Below, piece by piece: positions 10,296 to 21,370 of a stretch of DNA of 64,000 nt. The stretch comes from Ligula intestinalis. Lineage: Eukaryota > Platyhelminthes > Cestoda > Diphyllobothriidea > Diphyllobothriidae. Made by a program: the position numbers and the translations under genes. Position 1 is the first letter of the stretch. Every line of letters starts with the position of its first letter. The notes beneath the pieces were generated by a model. That model did no database searches and was not told where the DNA came from. It worked only from the letters and a program-made list of their open reading frames with translations. Location of the stretch: the NCBI GenBank assembly GCA_036362985.1, contig JAYGXS010000002.1, forward strand, positions 11,755,744-11,819,743, given 5' to 3'.

Positions 10296-11004
10296 ATCTC
10301 GATGTTAAATGCATAGAAAACGCTCCAACAGGACGATATCGGGTTTGACAGCGGCAGGGTGATGAAGTTTAACATTTCGCTAGAAGATTTCAGAACTCTG
10401 GAAAGTCACGGTTTGCGATAATGTTCACAGATGTTATAAAAAACCACTTGCTGCCTATCAGAATCACCTAAGTATCTACGATATTAATTTTTATGCCACT
10501 GATTTGCAGCAAATTAATCGAAGTGCTTTTCCAGCTATCAACGAGTGTTTGCTTACATAACGGCCTCAAGGTGGAACTTTTATATTCAAAGGTAAGAATA
10601 GCTTGAAACCCAAATGAGTACCAATAAAACATCCTGCCTAATTTTCAAAACATTCGATGCTCACAGTTCTTTGGCAGATAGTAAACTGAGGCTTTCGTTG
10701 CCTCAGCGATTATTTTTTCACTTAAAGAAATTTGGAAAAAAAACATTTAAGCCTTATTTATTGAACTCTGTAACTCTCTGGTCGTTGATGGGTAGTGCTA
10801 GTTTAACCTGTCAGTGAGCCATATTCTATGGCGAAGATATTCTTGCATTCGATCTAGCTTACTCATTAAGGATCCAAATTAAACCAACCTCTTCTTGACT
10901 GTACTCATTACTGTATTAAAAAAAACTTAACCGCTATTGGCCAGTTTTGAACGGTCATTGAACGCGGGTGACGATAGAAATGTCAATGAAGGTAATTTGA
11001 GTTG

Positions 11005-11265
11005 ACCCAATTGTAAAAAAACTCGAAGCGTTCGGTGGAGTTTGAACCCGCATAGTAGAGAAGTCCTTTACCGGAAACCAACGCTCTAACTACTTGAGCC
11101 ACAAACACCCCACATCGCGGAACGAATTAAATCACACTTGGGTCGATTTTACCCACCCAACTTTACCGCTCCTGTGGAATCTACCAATAAGGAACAGCAA
11201 CTTGGCTGCTCAAGCAGGATTTCCTAAGCAATCATCTAGCATCCACCAAAATGACCACTAGGCTG
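11005..11265 (-). repeat. tRNA-derived SINE, family SINE-A, left copy of inverted pair
   Basis: On the minus strand the element starts near GATGATTGCTTAGGAAATCC and continues through GGTAAAGTTGGGTGGGTAAA and GTGTGATTTAAT. It then shows a tRNA-like part: TGGCTCAAGTAGTTAGAGC (A box) and GCGGGTTCAAACTCC (B box), then a T-rich tail. The tRNA-like part is near the 3' end of the conserved unit rather than at its start, which is unusual for a SINE. Confidence 0.7.
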
Positions 11266-11334
11266 ACTTCATCATTAGGATGTTTGACAGATTTGCTTAA
11301 TTTGAGTTGAACTACTTGAGCTTATAATAAAGTC

Positions 11335-11600
11335 AGCTTAGTAGTCATTCTAGTGGATTCTAGATGATTGCTTAGCAAATCAATTCGCAGTTCCGTATTG
11401 GTAGATTCCATACGAGTGGTAAAGTTGGGTGGGTAAAATCGACCCAAGGGTGATTTATTTCATGGCGCGGGGTGGAACGTTTGTAGCTCAAGTGGTAAGT
11501 GCGTTGGTTTCCGGTAAAGGCCTTCTCTGCCATGCAGGTTTAAATCTCGCCGAACGCCTCAAGTTTTTTTTCATAATTTGGTCAATTTCAATCAAGCGAA
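11335..11600 (+). repeat. tRNA-derived SINE, family SINE-A, right copy of inverted pair
   Basis: It has the same order of blocks as the minus-strand copy at 11005-11265: GATGATTGCTTAG, AAAGTTGGGTGGGTAAAATC, GTAGCTCAAGTGGTAAGTGC (A box) and GCAGGTTTAAATCTC (B box). The end, CAAGTTTTTTTTCATAATTT, also matches. The two copies are separated by about 70 bases and could form a long hairpin if transcribed. Confidence 0.7.
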
Positions 11601-11604
11601 TCTG

Positions 11605-11695
11605 CCAAGGCTCCTAATGATGAAGATGATGATGATAAAATCGACGAAGATGACGGTAGTGGTGATGAAACTGATGCTGGTACTGGTGCATCTGC
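11605..11695 (+). repeat. Degenerate GAT trinucleotide repeat
   Basis: It starts ATGATGAAGATGATGATGAT and continues with related triplets. It is the displaced end of block (c) of tandem unit 2. Confidence 0.65.
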
Positions 11696-11699
11696 TTAC

Positions 11700-12760
11700 C
11701 ATAAATAAACTGCAAATGCTTAAACCGCACTAAAGGTTACACGGATGACAGCAGAACACTTTATCCTACTTACAGTTCCTTGATGTTTTTGTGAATTTTG
11801 CGGTACTTTTCCTCGGAGAAGACAAACATGTATACGAATAATTTTTTCCCCACAGGTCAAATATATGGGCACAGCAATCTACCGAGTAAAACAATCCGAA
11901 GAACGTTCGATACTCAGAAACGCTGAAAATCTACTGACAAATTTACGATAAAATATTTATCCTCCAAGGTCATTAAACTATACGTACGCACGCCTGGTCT
12001 TCTTTATTCCGGCTTCTGAAGAGGTTTTGAATATGGCGATGAAGTCGCAATTTTTTTAAAATTTTGTATGCGCTTAGAATTTCGATACTACCCACGCGAG
12101 GATTCAAAAACCCAAATGTGTTTGTGATAAGTTCTCATCAAGCCAGTGCATTAATGTTAGAACATGGTACAAGTTAAAACAAGTTAGTGCTAAAAGAAAT
12201 CGATTAGTATTCGTTTTTTCATCCAGGCAAGGTGTGCGAATAAGGTGGAGAAAATACACTGAGGTTTATCTAGAGTCGAGTGAATAGTAACAGGAGGGCA
12301 GCACGCAGAAGGGCATGCAGTGAAGTTACCTTTGACCATGATAAACGCAAAGCTTACAAGAGGTTCTTCCGTACGCACATTATCGACTTCCGTAACCTGA
12401 TTGCAGTTACTGCTGCTGCTAAGGCTAATTTGATAGGAGTCAGATTGGGGTTCAAACAATGTTCGGAATTCAAATGGCGTGCTAGAATGGCGCTACTTCT
12501 TTTCTTAGTTTAGTCTTTTCTTGAATTATACTCTGGGATGTTCCCGTATTATTTTGCAGAAGCGACCACTCCCGAGACCAATGTACTCCATTCTACAGAA
12601 ATAAGTACAGAATTAGGTGTAAAGAGAGATTATCTGAGCCACCAACGTTTCCTCACTTTCTTGATTAGAACAGGGTTGGTCCCTGAAATTCGACTTTCAG
12701 GAACAGATTGTTCTAGTCCATGGCCGGTGTGGTGGGTTCCTCTGGTAGCTCGAAAATATT
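11700..12760. other. No recognisable feature
   Basis: Short frames at about 12190-12820 show no domain and no similarity within the window. Confidence 0.45.
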
Positions 12761-12761
12761 T

Positions 12762-13290
12762 GGTGACAGTAGCTTATGTAGTCCCCTACATTAATCCCTT
12801 CTCCCAGCATGTTGTTCTATGAAAACGGTTGTTATCGGGGTTAATGGGTAGGAAATTAGGACACGCAGTGGAATATTTTTTTGATAATTACTAAAAGCAT
12901 TATATTTTACTGTATTTAGAGGTGTTGTTTTTTTATATCTGTAAATTTTCCCATCTGTATTATCGTTTAACCTATTGCGGAAAACCTGGTTATCAATTTG
13001 CAGAGTTCTTGAAATTTTTGAACAAGTAGAAGTGGTGGTTAGGAGGTAGTCTACTTCAACTTGCCTGAGGTCCAACTGACCGTTCTGGAGTAAAATTAGT
13101 ATAGTCCGTGGCGTGAAGCGCCACACACACTTTAAATTTACATGCTGAACAACTTACACCGAGCGGCCGCGGTAAATAACTTCGGCTATATTTGTTCACT
13201 TTTTACTTGCATCTAAAAGTTTGCTTCGCAGCCTATCCTATTTTTCATCCCCAAAAACCCTCTAACCACCGTTTGCGTAGGACAATGCTT
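12762..13290 (+). mobile_element. MITE-1, right terminal repeat missing
   Basis: The left end, GGTGACAGTAGCTTATGTAG, matches the MITE-1 terminal inverted repeat (consensus GGCAAAAGTAGCTTATGTAG). The interior runs parallel to the copies at 30761 and 34133, including ACTGTATTTAGAGGTGTTGT, GGAGGTAGTCTACTTCAACT and CCGTGGCGTGAAGCGCCACA. Similarity stops near 13290, before the right terminal repeat. Open frames here are incidental. Confidence 0.75.
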
Positions 13291-15840
13291 TCTGTTGAAC
13301 AAATTTTGCTAGCCCATTGCGCCAAACAGCGGATACAATTAGGTGTACGCTGGAGCAGTAGGAAAGTTGTAGAATTTTCTCATGTAAATTTACTGGCAGG
13401 ACGAGGCTTTATGGGAAAACAAAAGTATGTTTGCTAGTTGGTTATGTATATGGTTGATGTGATAACACATCAAATGTCAGGAGCTTCTTAAAAAAATAGC
13501 GGTAGCACAAAAACTCAGCATTTGGTGTCCCCCGAGGTCTTATGACGTTAAGGAACGATTGTTTTTAGAAATAAGGCCTAATTTGACGAATAAATGAATA
13601 TTTCTGGAATAATTATTCATGATCGCATAAAACTAGTTTTCAAGAAAGCAACTATATAATGAGTTGGTAAAGGAAATCCAAACCATTAAGATGCATAAAG
13701 AAGGGAGATGCATGAAAAGATACAATAAAAAATGGATAAATGCAATAAAGCACTACGTTGTTAACTGTCCGTTTCCCCTTACAATAGCATAATATCTGTC
13801 AAACGTAGAGTGAGCCATTTTTTCTATGGGGGTTTTTTCAAGATGATTACTTAAGCCGCAATGGAGCTCTTATTTGATCAAATGATTCTTCAGTAACATG
13901 TGCACTGCATTTTTTGATAATTGCAAAACACTTTCGGTAAAATTAGGATCCAAATTATAAAAAAATTGAGGCCACAGAAAGGGAAGCTTGCCTTGTATAA
14001 AAATAAATATCAGATTCATTAAATTGCTTAAAGGATTAACAGGAAAATTACTACGTTAAATTAGGGTATACGTTGGGAATCGGTAAAAGACATCGTCCAA
14101 AATATTGAAGTACACCTTGCCGTTGATCGTGTTAGTTTTCAATCGCCAGACTAGCCACTTTGCGAAGGTGAAAGCCATCCAAAACACCAAATGTCGACAC
14201 ACTATAAGTTGCAGCCGGCGCAGTGTCTTTTCTCCGAAATTTATTTTCACACATGTGGCTATAGCGTTCTAATTCATAGGATTATCTAAAAATATGGCCA
14301 TGTATGTGCGGTCACTTCTCTTTCAGAATGAGCACTTCATCAAAATGCATGAAGACTTGAGGCTCAGATATCTTATCGTTTTCACCATCCGAAAGGAAGA
14401 CGAAGAAAAAGGTACGAGTACATGGATCGAAGTATTTTTAGACTGACTTTTCGGACACTCACTCGGTTCTACCTTCAGATTAACTAGGTATTTGCTCCTG
14501 TCTGCCGAGACTGTTTTAGCCTTGCCGCGTGTCTGGTATCACATCCGAACTGGAGGTACAAACTTTGACCTGCCTGTTCGCTGCTGACTGACCGTTAGTT
14601 TGACCACTGGTAGGCTTGTTAAACAGATTACTGACTGGCCTGCCCCTCGTCGATCGATGTCAATCTCGTGGGCGTGGTGGTGAAGTAGTGTTTCACGCTA
14701 GTCAACTGGTTCCTGGCACCCTCTTCCCCTATTTTCCTCCGACTCTAGCTGTATTTCACGCTTGTGTCTGCTTTCCCTTCCTGTTCGCCTTATCTGAACT
14801 GTCTCGGGCCGTGTGCATAGTGCCCGGTAGGCGAAATAAGGTCTATGGCTCTGTTTAGTGTGCCAGTCGGAGACTAACTTTCCGGTAACAAGCTAGCCAT
14901 CGGGCTTTTACCCTTGCTTTCTCAAAGGCGAAAAGGTGGTTCTTCTGCGATGCGTGGTCTTATACCATATGAAGCTTATCCTTGCGGTTCATTGCCTGTT
15001 GAAACTAAGGAACCTTCTCGAAGATGACTCGATCATGGCATATCGCGGATAAAATGCATAGTTTCAAGAAAAGACGTTCTCTGCCGTTCTTCCAACAGAA
15101 CGTCTTTCCTTTTAATCGCATACCTTGGGATGCCTGCCTTCCAAAATGCAAACTTTTGCCTTATTTTCCCACGATTATTTATAAGAGAAAATTATCGGAT
15201 GCTCCCAGTGAATGGTCATAACGGACACATAATTATACTTTTTGAGTCTAAGACGAGTACAATTATTGCCCTGCTTACTGGTGGAATGCGTTGACCACCC
15301 CACTGACTTCTGGGTAAGGTTCTATCATTAATAATCGGCAAAAGAGTACCCTTAGTAATCATGGAAATGACTCATGCTGAAACACCTCTGTTGCTAATTT
15401 CCGTATCCGCCGCAGTCCCCTGTTTTTTTTAAATAATGCAATTTTATAAATAAGTTTTACCTGGTTTCACGGATGCAAAATCCAAGTTTCATTTTCGGAA
15501 GAGATTTGTAAATACTTGGTCGTAGTAATCTTCCTTTAAAGCAAAATCCATACAACAAATAGGTTTTGACCTGCAAATTTTAATAATCTTTAAAAAATAT
15601 GCAAATTCAAGCACAAGTTATATGTGGCATACATTGCGCCCGTTTTCATTTCAAAACAGTTAGAACGGTCTGTTCATGGGTAAACGCTTTGTTGTGTCTC
15701 ACATAAATTTAAAAAACTATGTTCCGCTTCATGGCTCAAGACAATTGGCCACGCCAACAAACTGAGATATCATTTTTTGCAACCACGACACATGTACAAA
15801 TAGGAAACACAAAAGCAATATACCTATATATGACTTAAAT
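13291..15840. other. No recognisable gene or repeat
   Basis: AT-rich sequence at 13.5-14 kb and more balanced sequence at 14.4-15.2 kb. Short frames are present without domains. I found no repeat partner elsewhere in the window. Confidence 0.45.
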
Positions 15841-15843
15841 ATA

Positions 15844-16212
15844 CTGGTAATGAATGCATATTATTACGGAGGTGGGACCCGCCATGCACTCATGGTAGTC
15901 GACGAAATGAACAGGCCAGCTGGGTCATGCCTGCATGCAAGATGCCCACGCTGTGCGTTGGGCGAACGAGACAACTGCCCACATTGAGAGGACAATGGCC
16001 TCAGCCGAGGAAATTCCAGAATGCCTGGACGTACACCATACGCCTGGAATAATTTAGGAAGACCGGAACCATATAAATGTACCGGAGTGGACAAGCTGCA
16101 GGACCCCGCTGACTCTGCAGACCCCGTTATCTTTGTGTCGTGTTAAATCAAGCCGTTTCCCCATCAGAACCGTTCTCGTGCTTTCTTCTGCTTACTAGTC
16201 GGGTCATAACCA
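15844..16212 (+). repeat. Possible solo LTR or promoter-like repeat
   Basis: This is a GC-richer island in AT-rich surroundings. It has a TATA-like CATATAAATG at about 16070-16079, a GGAGTGGACAAGCTGCAGGA downstream block and an ending GGGTCATAAC. The layout resembles an LTR with promoter and R region. No internal retrovirus-like coding sequence, second LTR or target duplication was seen, so the call and both edges are tentative. Confidence 0.3.
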
Positions 16213-16881
16213 ACTGGGCTATAACATATACATACAAATCACTTGGACTTTAATTATAGTATTTTAAGAGTAAGGCTATCTACTGCATACATTATTTAAC
16301 AGTTCAACTTTACTATTGCACTGGTCAAGCGTTTTATTAAGGAAAATAATATTAAGTTTAATGCCATTTTCCCTCACTCCCGAACCAGATACACGTGAAC
16401 AGGAGGACGCATGTTGCTCCGACTTTTCATAGTTATTGGACGCTTCTTAGAATCTCTCTTGCGGTTAATTGGAGTACTTTTTTATGAAGCTGTTCTGTCG
16501 CCAGGGCTTGTTGTCTGCGAAAACATCTTGAGTAAAGAACATGAGTTTCATTTTGTGAGAACATTATTAATTGCGATAACATATTAAAATTTGATATGTT
16601 CGCCCCTACAACAGTTGACCTAATCAAAGCATTAATTTTTCTTAAACTGACTTATGTCAATTCTATGTTATCTCTACAATTGCATTGTAAAGCTTTTGTT
16701 AGGTACATCCCTAGATAGTCCTGTCACTAAGCTAAGCGATCTGTTGTTCCTGACACTGTATCCCAGACGACTAACTTTTACCAAACTCGCCATGATTTTA
16801 GAATGAAACTAAACACTAAAATTGTACTTTTTAGGTCCAGCTGACCAAAAACCAACCCTTTGAATGTTTTAAAGACGACGA

Positions 16882-17685
16882 TTGGAGGCATTGGCTACCG
16901 ATGACAGCCTCCAGACTCAACAATTTTATTTCAGCCGACAAAGGAAACTAAAGTGCATGTACACCAATGCACAAAGCCTGCTGTCTAAATTAGATGAGCT
17001 TAAGATTACTATGTACCAAGTGGAACCAGATGTGGTCTGTATAACGGAAACATTGTTATCCACAAAGATAGACGATCAGAAAGTTGCTCTCCCCGGTTTT
17101 CAGCTGTTCCAAAATGACGGAGCCGGGCGTCAGGATGCGGGTGTGCTCACCAATGCTAAACATGGCCTGCACGTGACAAACAAAACTGACCAGCTCGCGT
17201 TCGATATAGAGGCCCTTTGGCTCACCGTCAGAAAGCCAGGGTCTCAAGCCCTTGACATCTTGACGGTTTATCCACCACCGTCGAACGATCCAGAGTCAGA
17301 CAATAGCCTGATTGAGGCAGTAAAAGCATCTGCCGTGCGATCCAATGTCATGATTATAGGCGACTTTAATGCTCCACATATCGACTGGAACCTCAGTTCT
17401 GCGACAGGGTCAGAATTAAGTTTCGATCGTCGTCTCCTACGCACGGTACAAAAAGCCTTTCGATCACAACACGTCTTATCTCCAACCAAGCAGCCTGAAG
17501 TGCAACAGGATTACTGCCTAGATCTTGTACTGTCAAAAGCGCCTGACAGTGTAGACGTCGTCAAGTTTTTACCTCCTCTAGGCAAAAGCGACCACGTAGT
17601 ACCACAGGGGGAGTACTCACTCTTCTCTGTACCTGATCGTAGCGCGACCGTTAGACACAAAATATGGCGCGGAAACTTTAACTAA
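16882..17685 (+). pseudogene. LINE endonuclease domain (EEP family)
   Basis: This 267-codon frame holds the whole endonuclease domain of the CR1-like element, which nicks target DNA for target-primed reverse transcription. Visible motifs are YTNAQSL at residues 27-33, CITETLL with the catalytic Glu at 53-59, IIGDFNAPHIDW at 158-169, DLVLS at 214-218 and KSDHVV at 235-240. All catalytic motifs are recognisable, so this part decayed less than the reverse transcriptase. A stop after residue 267 separates it from the downstream frame. The chosen Met is only the first in the open stretch and may not be the original start. Confidence 0.85.
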
Positions 17686-17754
17686 CTGAGAACCAAAGAA
17701 CGCAGCGTAGACTGGAGGGAGGCATTCACCGGGTGTGTCCATGAGGATTAGACG

Positions 17755-19684
17755 GTGTTAAAGACTCACCTACACGGGCTAATCACCAGTTTCTGCCCAA
17801 TCTCGAAAATAAAAGCCACAAATAGGCTTCAGTGGCTAACAAACATGCTGAAGAGGGAGGTTAACCGTAATGAAAAACTGTTTCGAACGTATCGGAGAGA
17901 AAAAACCACCGAGTCGTGCAACAAGTACAAAGCGCAGAGAGATAGGGTAAAGGGCCTTGTACTAAAAACCCGCCAAAGTTTTGAGAGTGACCTAATAAAC
18001 CGTGCAGTAGGAAATCCGAAGATCTTCTACAACTACCCGAAATAGAGACCCCATCCCGTTGTTAAAAATTGATGATAGCGCCGAAATTTGCGAGAACAAA
18101 GCAAAGGCCGAGCATCTATCCGGGTTCTTTCAGTCGGTTTTTACGAGAGAGGTCAAGCTAACCGTTACCAATTTTAGTACCGAGGAGATTCCGACTTTTG
18201 ACTCAGTTGTGCTTACAGAAGTTCCTGTCCTGCAAGAACGTATTAAGCTCCAAGACACGAAGTCGCCAGGACCGGACAGCATACTTGCAAAGCTGTTGAA
18301 GGAGCTAGCCGTGGAGATGGCAGAACTCCTGCAGTTACTCTTTCGGGCCTCCCTAAACACAGGCCAACTGTCATCCGACTGGAAGACAGCGTGGATCCCA
18401 TTCATACACAAAAGTGGGAGTCGGGCGTCTGCAAACAACTACAGGCCAATAAGCCTTACTTTAATATGTTGCAAAATCATGGAGCGAATTATCAAAAAGA
18501 TTTGATGCAATTCTTAGAGTGTCATCGACTTCTTTCTGATAAACAGCACGGGTTCCGTAGAGGACGGTCCTGCTTGACAGATCTGCTCTTCTGTCTAGAA
18601 CAATGGACCAGAGCACTCGATCAAGGAAACACGGTGCACGCATAGATTTCATAGATTTCAAGAAATCATTTGACACTGTGCCGCATCAACGTCTCCTATA
18701 AAGCTTAGACGTATAGGGGTAACAGGCAACCTTTTGCGATGGATGGAAAGCTTTCTGACTGGCCGAACTCAAACCGTATGTATTGGTGATCAGCGATCTG
18801 TTCTGGGTCCTATCCTTTTCCTTATATATCGACGACTGCATAAGTGGATTTGAATGCGAAACCACAATGTTTGCCGACGATTTAAAACTCTGGAAGTTCA
18901 TTCGTAGTGAAGACGACGAAGCAAATCTGCAGGCAGATTTGTACCAACTCGAGCAATGGTCAAACGAGTTGCTCCTGCCCTTTAATGTCGCCAAATGCAA
19001 CACAATGCGTTTCAGTAATACTAACACATCGTATCGGAGGATTTGCAACCTAAATAACACACCGCTGCCAGAAGTAGAGGCCCAGAAGGATCTGGGGGTG
19101 TGGTTCGCTCCCCCACTTAAGCCATCACTCCACAGCCTGAAGGTGGCCAAATCCGCAATGTCGAGCTTTTATCTAATCAAGCGCGCCTTTTTTAAGTTTG
19201 ATAAAGTTGTCTTTGGCAAGGTATTCGGCGCGTTTGTGCGACCCCAACTGGAATTTGCCATCCAAGCCTGGAAACTTTGGACAGTCAAAGACAAAAAACG
19301 CTTGGAAGGGTACAACGACGGGCAACTAAGTTAGTGTGAGGCCAAGCGTACCCTCCTTACGAGACACGACTGACCAATCTTGACTTATTTCCTCTGGATT
19401 ACAGACAGCTGCTCGGTGACCTGATACAGGCATTTCGCATGCTGTGGGATCAAAATTGTTGCCTAGCATCCAACGATTTCTTTGAGCTGCCCACTACTAC
19501 TAGATTGCGCCGACACCCTCTCAAGCTACGTGTGACTGGGGCAAGATTGAACACACCAAAATTCTTCGTCTCTAAGAGGGTAATCCAGGCATGGAATGTT
19601 CTACCCGCATACATTGTCATGTCTCCATCTTTGGACACGTTTAAGATGCAGTTGGATCAGCATAGAAAAAGACATAATCTGTAA
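17755..19684 (+). pseudogene. LINE reverse transcriptase and C-terminal region, multiply frameshifted
   Basis: Blocks occur in order but in different frames. 17755-18045 is the linker before the polymerase. 18059-18505 holds SPGPD and the HKSG and NYRPISLT motifs. 18484-18645 holds KQHGFRRGRSCLTDL. Around 18646-18700 is DFIDFKKSFDTVPHQRLL (motif A). Near 18790-18830 is RSVLGPILFLIY (motif B region). FADD (motif C) is at 18870-18881. 19439-19684 is the C-terminal RRHPLKLRV and QAWNVLP region. Stops and single-base shifts separate the blocks, so no functional enzyme can be made. Confidence 0.85.
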
Positions 19685-20169
19685 TGAAGCGAGCTAATTA
19701 TATTGCAGTCTACTTTTTGTTTAAAAAATACTGTTCGCTATTTATCAGTAATATGTTTGTTTAGAATAACTGATTGCAAGTTTCATCCTCTGGTTCGCAT
19801 GGGCTTACGATGGGCGTATCTCCGACACAGTGACCACCGCAGTCATCTCCCCGTGTGACCATAGGGATACTGAAAAACCACGATGGCCTTCTGCTGACAT
19901 GAGCCAGACACTTTTAGCAGCAGTAAATCTTATTAACGTGTTCACTTCCCCCCCCCTCACAGGCGACGGTTTTTCTCCTTAAAATCCCACAAATGGCATT
20001 CAACACTAAACTTTTGAATGATGCCTGAGGAGTTTTTTGCTGTCTGCCCCCTACCACAGTTCCATTACTGGCAACGCCACATCTTCTGCGTGATAGCTAT
20101 GTACAAAGAGGGAGTTCAAAGGTATTAACCTATATTTTCCTAATAAAACTGAACTGAACTGAACTATTA

Positions 20170-21195
20170 TCATTGTTAGTAATAATTGTTGCTTTCTACG
20201 TGTGTCTGTATTTGACAGATAAACATTTATCTGCGAGGATATCCAGTAGTGACTGCCGTTAGAATTGACATGGAACTACCTGCACGTCACACGTAAAACG
20301 AGCAAGTTCCGCAGTCAGCAGCAGGGCTTTGAAGTTAACCAGATGAAAATGCTTCTTTAGAGAATTCATAATGACTCTTAAAGTTGAGAAAGAGACAGAT
20401 ACGCTTTATTTTGAAAATATCATTCCAAAATTTTGAGAAAAATACCCTCTATTAACTATGAATTAAAAAAAGCACAGAAACCACAATTGCCGACATTCTG
20501 GAGAAATGTCTTTGAACACCTCAAAAAATGTACGCCAAATTAAACTTTCTTCAGATCGCTGCTAGCGTCGTGCGCTGATGACCTTATTGTTGTACTTGAA
20601 AGAGATAATGAGGGGTTAATGCTGGTTTCTAATGGGTCTACTGAGCAACTAATATGTATATGAGAAAATTTACATATGAATGTAGGAATATCTTTAACGG
20701 AAATTAACAGTATGTGGCCTTGTTCTTTTCCACAAATTTTCTGTTCGCCCCGCCGTTAGTTGTCGGGGTAAGTAACTTCATTCTGTTGCTATGTTTGCAT
20801 GAAGATATTGGAAAAAATTCGCAGAACACAACTGGAGTTTCACTATTTAACATAAAAATCTATAAAACGAGCCTTATTCAATAATGCGGACCTAAGACGA
20901 CTAAATTAACTCAACTGTGTTCATGTCAATTTGTACTGCTCAAAAATAAAAAGTTATCTGCATCTGCATACTAACGTGGCTGGATTAAAATAAAGAGAAT
21001 TAGGTCTTAATATGCTGTTATCTTTATAATTTTGTTTGCGTCAAAATAAAATGTGTTCCAACGAAAAATAAACTACCCTTTTATACGACTGAGCATTGAC
21101 TGATAAAGCTAGCAGTGAAATGAATTCAAAGGGGTTGTCGGTCGGCTATACTTAGTCAACTTTCTGTCAACGCATGCCAATACTCCCAATTTAAA
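20170..21195. other. No recognisable feature
   Basis: AT-rich sequence without a convincing open frame or repeat. Confidence 0.5.
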
Positions 21196-21204
21196 CCGGC
21201 AAAG

Positions 21205-21370
21205 CAACTAGCCTGTGATTCAATGGTTGGAGCTTTGCTCTTCTAGTCAATAGACCACGGGGTCCAGTCTTAGGGTACTGCACTATTTGGGGGTGAGGCA
21301 TGACTCACTGATGATGGCTTATGAATCTGAAATGGCATTCCATTCACCCTTGTCTTTGTCGAAAAGGCTC
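21205..21370 (+). repeat. tRNA-derived SINE, family SINE-B
   Basis: The head GTGATTCAATGGTTGGAGC resembles an A box, and CGGGGTCCAGTCTTA stands where a B box would be. The tail GATGATGGCTTATGAATCTG and CACCCTTGTCTTTGTCG matches the shared SINE-B end at 53.2 kb (inverted). Confidence 0.55.

Larger units (their letters stand above)
8682..11700 (+). repeat. Unit 2 of the tandem duplication, interrupted by mobile elements
   Basis: Block (a) recurs at 8682-8800, block (b) at about 10300-10900 (GTATCTACGATA and GCCATATTCTATGG), the start of block (c) at about 10960-11005, and its continuation at 11605-11690. A Penelope-like element lies between (a) and (b). A pair of inverted SINE-A copies lies inside (c). 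Without the insertions the unit would be close in length to unit 1. Confidence 0.6.
16876..20165 (+). mobile_element. CR1-like non-LTR retrotransposon, nearly complete but inactive
   Basis: The element has an apurinic-type endonuclease, then reverse transcriptase, then a C-terminal region. A 3' untranslated part of about 480 bases follows, ending in AATAAA at 20142-20147 and an ACTGA repeat at 20148-20165. Short tandem repeats in place of poly-A are typical of CR1-type LINEs. The reading frame is broken at least four times between 17685 and 19440. The ORF1 region and true 5' end were not found. Coding parts are listed separately. Confidence 0.85.

Noticed and set aside
18130..18438. Antisense frame inside the LINE polymerase
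   Set aside because: It is a shadow of the coding strand, which carries clear reverse transcriptase motifs.
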